Origin: VRUE01 sp963717375
Lineage (GTDB): Bacteria > Actinomycetota > Thermoleophilia > Solirubrobacterales > 70-9
Direction of reading: 5' to 3'
NCBI GenBank assembly: GCA_963717375.1
Contig: OY970329.1
Location: forward strand, 2,418,001 to 2,482,000
DNA length: 64,000 nt
The notes under the pieces were generated by a model. The model was not told the DNA's origin. It did not search any database and saw only the letters and a list, made by a program, of their open reading frames with translations. Below are positions 59,227 through 64,000 of this stretch, in pieces. The first letter of the stretch is position 1; each line of letters opens with the position of its first letter. Position numbers and translations under genes: made by a program.

Positions 59227-60570
59227 GTGCTCTCAAATGCCCGCCCAAAAATTGCCCTGACTCTCTCGATCCTCGCGCTCGGCATCCCCCTCGTTGCCGC
59301 CGCCGCCCAGCCCGTCGAGGCAGCTGCCCAGACGCCGATCCAGCTCGGCGCCTACGTCCCCGGTGCCCCTGGCGACGCGGGCGTTCTCGACAGCTACTCG
59401 TCAATGGTCGGCCGCCAGCCGGACATCGTGATGATGTTTCGAAGTCTCAACGGGCCGCTCCTCTACTCGCCCGAGATCACCAACTTGAGCGCCCGCGGCG
59501 AGACGCCCCTCGTCACGCTGGAGCCCTACGCCGGCAGCGGCATGGCGGCCTTCACCGACATCGCCGCCGGGAAATACGATGACTACTTCCGCAAGGAAGC
59601 TGACGCGCTGCGGGGTTTGAACATGACGGTGATGCTGCGCTTCGCGCACGAGATGAACCTGCCGAGCAACGACTGGGGACCGGGCAAGGCAGGCAATACC
59701 GGCGCCAGCTACGTCGAAGCCTGGCGCCACATCGTCTCGATCTTCCGCGAAGAGGGCGCCAATAACGTCAAGTGGGTTTGGGCGCCCAACGTCGACTACG
59801 GCGGACGATCCTTCACCCAGTACTTCCCCGGCGACGAATGGGTCGACTACGTTGGCCTGGACGCATACAACCTCGGTGCTTCCGAAGGCGAATCCTGGGA
59901 AACCTTTGAAAGGCTCTTCTCCTCCTCCTACGCAACGATCACCCAGCTCAGCACCAAGCCGGTGATCATCACCGAGACCTCCTCGAGTGAAATTGGGGGC
60001 AGCAAGGCGGGATGGATCGAAGACACTTTTTTCAAAACCATTCCGCAGAAAATGCCCCGCGTCCAGGCGGTTGTTTGGTTCGATCAGAGCAAGGAGCGCG
60101 ATTGGCGGGTCGACTCTTCCCAGTCGTCCCTGGATGCCTACCGCAGGGTGGTCGCCTCGAGCCTCTACGGCGGCAGCGAAGCTCTCCCGGAGCCAAAGGA
60201 GGAAGCTCCGACCGTCAAGGAACTTGCAATCACCCCCAAAGTGACCCCGGTCCCCGTTCCTCCTCCCACCCTCGGTTCGCATAAGCACCGGCGCCAAATC
60301 GAGGTGCACGGTCGGATCACATACAAGCTTTCGCACAAGGCGGCCGTCCGGATCGCGGTGCGCCAGCGCCACAGCAACGCGAGGCCGCTGGTCTTTACCG
60401 CCGAACAGAATGCCGGCCACAAGCGGGTTGCCCTCACGAAGCTGATTGGCAAGCGAAATCTGCGTCGTGGCGACTACCGGGTTTCGGTGACCGCGTTCAG
60501 TGCCTCGGGCAGCCGCTCCGAGCCTCGCCACCACGGCTTCCGAATCGTCGTCCCAAGCGCTCGCGGCTAA
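59227..60570 (+). CDS. Secreted GH26-like glycoside hydrolase, copy 3, with extra C-terminal domain
   Basis: A 447-residue protein with a signal peptide (1-~34) and a GH26-like barrel. Glu142 lies in RFAHEMNLPSNDW and Glu250 in VIITETSSSEIGG. The motif around Glu142 differs from the other two copies (NLPSNDW instead of NG-W), so specificity may differ. A proline-rich linker (about 320-350) leads to a ~90-residue basic beta domain (HRRQIEVHGRITYKLS). GTG 59227 follows GAGGAAAGG. It overlaps the convergent flippase gene by 4 bases. Confidence 0.82.
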   Translation: MLSNARPKIALTLSILALGIPLVAAAAQPVEAAAQTPIQLGAYVPGAPGDAGVLDSYSSMVGRQPDIVMMFRSLNGPLLYSPEITNLSARGETPLVTLEPYAGSGMAAFTDIAAGKYDDYFRKEADALRGLNMTVMLRFAHEMNLPSNDWGPGKAGNTGASYVEAWRHIVSIFREEGANNVKWVWAPNVDYGGRSFTQYFPGDEWVDYVGLDAYNLGASEGESWETFERLFSSSYATITQLSTKPVIITETSSSEIGGSKAGWIEDTFFKTIPQKMPRVQAVVWFDQSKERDWRVDSSQSSLDAYRRVVASSLYGGSEALPEPKEEAPTVKELAITPKVTPVPVPPPTLGSHKHRRQIEVHGRITYKLSHKAAVRIAVRQRHSNARPLVFTAEQNAGHKRVALTKLIGKRNLRRGDYRVSVTAFSASGSRSEPRHHGFRIVVPSARG

Positions 60571-61937
60571 ATCAGATCGGTAGTGGCTGCGTCGAACGCC
60601 GCCACTGCTTCCGCCTCATCCTCCGTCGAGCCATCGGTACCCGTTCCAAGATGGGTCGCTTTCAGTGCTCTCAGCACCTCGGGGCCCATCACGATCGCCT
60701 CAACGGTCGCCCCGCCGACCCAACCGATCGCGACCCCGTTCAGGCCGCCTAGCAAGGCGCCGACCACCCCGCCGGCGACCTGAAGCAAAGCTCCTCCCCA
60801 AACGATCGGCACCGCCGTGGCCAGCCGGCGCTCAATTCTGCGCAGGGCGATGAAGTGACTGATGATCGTCGAGGGGAAGATGTCGAGGGCGAGCACGTGC
60901 AGCGTGTTGGTCGCTTCGCTTGCGTAGCTGCTGCCGAAGATTTCCAGCAGTTGCCCACCGATCACCAGCAGCGTTAGGTTGGAAATCACGCCGAAGCCAA
61001 GCGATACATAGACCGTCAGCCGGAAGCGGTCGGCTAGGCGCTCCGATTCGCCCGAGCCAACGGCGTAGAGGACCGTGCTCAACGAGAGCGGCACGAAGAA
61101 CATGAAGCTGGTGACCATGTAGGCGATGTAAAAGCTGGCGTTGGCAGACGCGGAGAGGAAGATGACAACCACCGTGGGCAGCGTCAGCTCAGGAGTACGC
61201 AAGGCGACGTTGACTGCGTGGTGTGTTGCTGCGGACACGCGCATCTGCGTCAGCCGGCTGAAGTCTGGGGTCAACGAGGCCCCATCCCGGTGTCGGTAGA
61301 AGCGCGCCAGAACGACGAGCGACGCCGCGATTCCGGCAGTCCAGGTCGCGTAGATCCACTGCGGGCCGGCATCCGATACAAGCGCCGCCACCGGGATCAA
61401 GGCGACGAGCTTGACCACGGTGAAGACGATGTTGCGGCTGAGTTGCAGCCCGCCGCGCAGCAACCCGATCAGCGCCTGGTCAAGGACGAAGGTCAGCGCC
61501 GTCAGCCCGACCCCGATCACAAAGACGAGGGCGGCGACCCAGCCACTGCGCAGCGCGTCGAAGTTCGCGGACACAAGCGGCGCGATCACTAGAAAGGCAA
61601 GGCCAAGGGCCGATCCGATCGAGGCGGTGGTTATGAGAGCGGCGTTGATCAGCGAGCGGTGACCGACCTCGAGCCGGGGAAGCTCCCCCATCAACAAGGT
61701 CCCGAGGCCGACGGTGGCCATGAATCCGAGCAGCGTCATCGCTGAGATGGCGGCGCTTGCGATGCCTACCGAGTTCTGCGTGAAGTAATGCGTGGACACC
61801 AACCAAAAAGCCGCCCCGAGTAGTGAGGTGACCAGGGCCGTGCCCACCATCGAGCCTGCGTTGGAAAGCAGAGAGCGGTTCTCGCTGGCGAGCCTCTTTA
61901 CGCGCGTGCCGACGCCTGCGATCTGCAGTCGCCTCAC
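60567..61937 (-). CDS. Wzx-like polysaccharide flippase (MATE/MVF superfamily)
   Basis: A 456-residue protein with about 12-14 membrane helices and a short acidic cytoplasmic tail (EDEAEAVAAFDAATTD). The arrangement and the SMVGTALVTSLLGAAFWL first helix are typical of Wzx/PST flippases that move lipid-linked oligosaccharides to the outer leaflet. It overlaps the next gene upstream in transcription (ATGA), so both belong to one envelope operon. Confidence 0.8.
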   Translation of the reverse strand: MRRLQIAGVGTRVKRLASENRSLLSNAGSMVGTALVTSLLGAAFWLVSTHYFTQNSVGIASAAISAMTLLGFMATVGLGTLLMGELPRLEVGHRSLINAALITTASIGSALGLAFLVIAPLVSANFDALRSGWVAALVFVIGVGLTALTFVLDQALIGLLRGGLQLSRNIVFTVVKLVALIPVAALVSDAGPQWIYATWTAGIAASLVVLARFYRHRDGASLTPDFSRLTQMRVSAATHHAVNVALRTPELTLPTVVVIFLSASANASFYIAYMVTSFMFFVPLSLSTVLYAVGSGESERLADRFRLTVYVSLGFGVISNLTLLVIGGQLLEIFGSSYASEATNTLHVLALDIFPSTIISHFIALRRIERRLATAVPIVWGGALLQVAGGVVGALLGGLNGVAIGWVGGATVEAIVMGPEVLRALKATHLGTGTDGSTEDEAEAVAAFDAATTDLI

Positions 61938-63925
61938 TTTGGCCGAGACCTCAAGGCGGCCGTGTCATAGATCGCAATCGCCCCGTTGTCATAGATCTTC
62001 TGGAGGCGGTCAAGACCGTCGAACTTCTGCAGGGCTTCCTTGCTGATCGGCACACCGCCGGACTCCTCTTCAGGTTCGTAGTAGAAGCCGGAGACGGGCG
62101 CAGCGTCAACAAAGCGGCGATCGACGACGATGTATTCGATTGCATCCTCGCTGATCACCTGCTGGTCCTTGTCGTCATATTTCCGGCTGAAGAACACGCG
62201 CGAGACCGGAGTTCCATTTACCGAGCCGATTACGGGATCGAGGTGGCCGAATGCGGCCATCAGCGTTCCGTTGACACGGTCGATGAGGATGCGACTGCGG
62301 GGTGGCAAGTGCCCGGCGGCAAATTCGGCCGCGGCGAGGCCCTGCGGGCTGACCGAGCGCGCCTCTCCGGCGACGAGAAACGGCCCGGGTTGGCGCGTGA
62401 TCGGCGATTCGCCGATGATGAAGCCGCCGAGGAAGAGGATGGTCCCAAGCGCTGCGATCGCCGCTGACCTCGCAGCCCGCCGCGCCCGGCCGGCGGCCAG
62501 GGGCATGGCGGCGAGCAGAAGCCCGGTGACGAAGGCCAGCCCGACGAATACGAACTCTGAGGCTCGTTGCGATGTCTCGGTGCCCGCCTGCGTGAGGCGC
62601 AGTCCCAGGGTGACCGGGTATAGAAGTGCGACCAGGGAGAGCAGTCGCCAGATCGCACTCGAGTCAGATCGCAGCCAGGTTCGCCAGAGGCCGAACGGGA
62701 TCACGATGAGCAGCGGGACGATCGAGGCCACCCCGAGAATGCGGGCCGCGACGGTGTTGGTCTGCCCGTTGCCGGCTTCGAACAGCGCCTTGGATCCGGA
62801 CTGGCCGGTGATCAGGTTGGCAACCGAGTGGAAGGCGTCGATGAAAACGGAGCCGAGCTCGCTGCTCGTGACGTCCCCGGCAACCAGGATCAGCCAGATC
62901 GCGCCCATCACCGTTAGGAGCAGCGCCGGCAGGGCGGGGCCCTCGTACCATCTGATCCCCGACGGGTCCCGTCGAAAGGTCGACGGAATCTGGACCAGGG
63001 GGTGGCCGCGCCGCCCTAGTGTGCGCCCGTGACGCCCTATCCAGAGCAGCACTGCCCAGCCCAAGAGGAATGCCAGCATCGCGTAGGTAGTCAGATGGTG
63101 AGTCGTCACCAGGGTGGCCGCAAGCACGACCATCGCGGCGATCAGGCCCCTGGTGTTCAACTTCCTTTCTGAGGAGGTGGCGTTGGCCCAGCGCAGCGAT
63201 GCGAGCAGGAGCGCCCCGGCGATGGCAAGCGCCAGTGACTCATAGCCGAACTGCGAATCGAAGTAGAGGAAGCTGGGATTGCAGACGTAGACAGCGGTCC
63301 CGATCGCGCCGACCCGGTAGGAGCCGCTTACCCGCTCGAGGAAGAGGAACAGGGCCAGCATCAGCACCACTCGCGCGACGCCGATCACGATCATCGCGGC
63401 GAGGAACGGCCCGCGGCCCGAAATCTGTGTCAAGGCTGCGGTCACCGCCTCCACCCCGGGGTAACCGGCGTAGCCCTGGACAATCGGATTCGCCGAGAAG
63501 TAGTGGCCGGTTTCGAGCAGCTCCCATGTCTGGCGAAGAGTCGCCATCTCGTCGTGGGGGATGAAGCCGGTCGGGTTGTCGAGGATCTTGACTCCGAACA
63601 GCCCGGCGCCAAGCAGCATCGCGAGGGCGATGCACTCTGTCCGCGAGGCGGAGCGAGAAACGAGGCGGAAGGCAATCGGCGCGTAGATCAAGACCAGCCC
63701 ACCCCAGAACAGCGGCTGAGCGTCCGATGCGCTCTCGCGCGCGGCGTTGTTCCCAAGCGCCACCAGCAACAGCCCAGCGGCAACCAGCAGGGCGAGGAAG
63801 CCGACGGCGCCGAACGAGCCCGCTTGCCTCGCTCGCCAGCCGCCCTTCGTGCGGGTCGATAGCGCGGTTGCGCTTGCGGCGCCTGCCCTCGAGCCCAAAC
63901 GCTTCGACGAAGCAGCTTGGCTCAA
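61934..63925 (-). CDS. Large multi-pass membrane protein, probably a GT-C-like glycosyltransferase
   Basis: A 663-residue protein with a basic N-terminus and about 12-13 membrane helices. The first outer loop contains FIPHDEMATLRQTWELLETGHYF, with an acidic pair placed as in GT-C transferases (cited in two parts: FIPHDEMATL, LETGHYF). The C-terminal ~130 residues form a soluble domain (IYDNGAIAIYDTA end) of the kind seen in such envelope enzymes. The donor is probably lipid-linked. The identification rests on topology, not on a recognised catalytic signature. Confidence 0.65.
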   Translation of the reverse strand: MSQAASSKRLGSRAGAASATALSTRTKGGWRARQAGSFGAVGFLALLVAAGLLLVALGNNAARESASDAQPLFWGGLVLIYAPIAFRLVSRSASRTECIALAMLLGAGLFGVKILDNPTGFIPHDEMATLRQTWELLETGHYFSANPIVQGYAGYPGVEAVTAALTQISGRGPFLAAMIVIGVARVVLMLALFLFLERVSGSYRVGAIGTAVYVCNPSFLYFDSQFGYESLALAIAGALLLASLRWANATSSERKLNTRGLIAAMVVLAATLVTTHHLTTYAMLAFLLGWAVLLWIGRHGRTLGRRGHPLVQIPSTFRRDPSGIRWYEGPALPALLLTVMGAIWLILVAGDVTSSELGSVFIDAFHSVANLITGQSGSKALFEAGNGQTNTVAARILGVASIVPLLIVIPFGLWRTWLRSDSSAIWRLLSLVALLYPVTLGLRLTQAGTETSQRASEFVFVGLAFVTGLLLAAMPLAAGRARRAARSAAIAALGTILFLGGFIIGESPITRQPGPFLVAGEARSVSPQGLAAAEFAAGHLPPRSRILIDRVNGTLMAAFGHLDPVIGSVNGTPVSRVFFSRKYDDKDQQVISEDAIEYIVVDRRFVDAAPVSGFYYEPEEESGGVPISKEALQKFDGLDRLQKIYDNGAIAIYDTAALRSRPK

Positions 63926-64000
63926 GTCTTGGCCTTGGGTTCGATCTCCACGCGCCGATAGGGCACGCCGTCCTTGTACAGCGTCGCAACCACGCGTCCC
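63922..64000 (-). CDS. C-terminal end of a gene that continues past the window
   Basis: Only the last 25 residues are visible: GRVVATLYKDGVPYRRVEIE then PKAKT and a stop at 63922-63924. The stop overlaps the start of the downstream membrane protein gene (ATGA), so it belongs to the same operon. The piece is too short to assign a family. Confidence 0.6.
   Translation of the reverse strand, partial: GRVVATLYKDGVPYRRVEIEPKAKT

Overview
This is a high-GC, gene-dense actinobacterial chromosome segment. The likely source is the class Thermoleophilia (Solirubrobacterales or relatives). This is an inference from several signals: a collagen-like surface protein with an N-terminus typical of that group, a Gram-positive-type SOS box before lexA, an alkB-rubA-TetR alkane operon, a mycobacterium-like fabG4/fadA/MaoC/fadE operon, GTP-type PEP carboxykinase, and frequent GTG/TTG starts with GTGA/ATGA overlaps. 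I see no transposase, integrase, prophage or CRISPR array. The longest stretch without a protein gene (25702-26295) is filled by RNase P RNA and a c-di-AMP riboswitch.

Layout. 1-1.5 kb: end of ccmF and secG. 1.5-3.6 kb: alkane hydroxylase operon with a palindromic operator. 3.7-4.1 kb: hicBA toxin-antitoxin pair with a frameshifted toxin. 4.1-8.8 kb: acetyltransferases, a methyltransferase, a TetR regulator, a PNPOx-family oxidase and dtd. 8.9-12.7 kb: a zinc-type ABC uptake operon with a fused permease/binding protein, an ATPase with a His tail, a second permease, and a Fur-family regulator, behind a candidate Zur box. 12.7-16.5 kb: GAP-family and MFS membrane proteins and a DUF2252 protein. 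16.5-20.9 kb: a flavin/haem membrane redox cluster (ferric-reductase-like, ApbE, small membrane protein, cytochrome-b-like) with its own two-component system and a repeated intergenic motif. 20.9-25.7 kb: tandem USP, VOC protein, membrane protein, collagen-like protein, tRNA-Leu(GAG), lexA and an SDR.

25.7-28.3 kb: rnpB, riboswitch-controlled rlpA, a secreted protein and an AhpD-like protein. 28.5-37.9 kb: glnA, an MMPL transporter, a thioredoxin-fold DUF255 protein, a GGDEF-EAL protein, a class III aminotransferase and a SnoaL-like protein. 37.9-46.3 kb: fatty-acid activation and beta-oxidation genes with a TetR regulator. 46.4-50.1 kb: a lipoprotein and an MMPL/HxlR pair around a perfect 26-bp operator. 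50.1-54.8 kb: a FixX-like ferredoxin overlapping sucD-sucC, a DUF4333 lipoprotein and pckG. 54.8-64 kb: an extracellular polysaccharide locus with a YdjM-like protein, two NodB deacetylases, three GH26-like glycosidases, a Wzx-like flippase and a large multi-pass membrane protein.

How it fits together. The alkane operon produces alcohols that lead to fatty acids. The AMP ligase, two acyl-CoA dehydrogenases, MaoC, FabG4 and thiolase can degrade fatty acids to acetyl-CoA. SucCD and PEP carboxykinase link the TCA cycle to gluconeogenesis, as expected for growth on lipids or hydrocarbons. The polysaccharide locus is the least familiar part. The most striking non-coding signal is a family of three intergenic elements (27.6, 39.4 and 52.5 kb), each with perfect 26-28 bp inverted arms that share one sequence.
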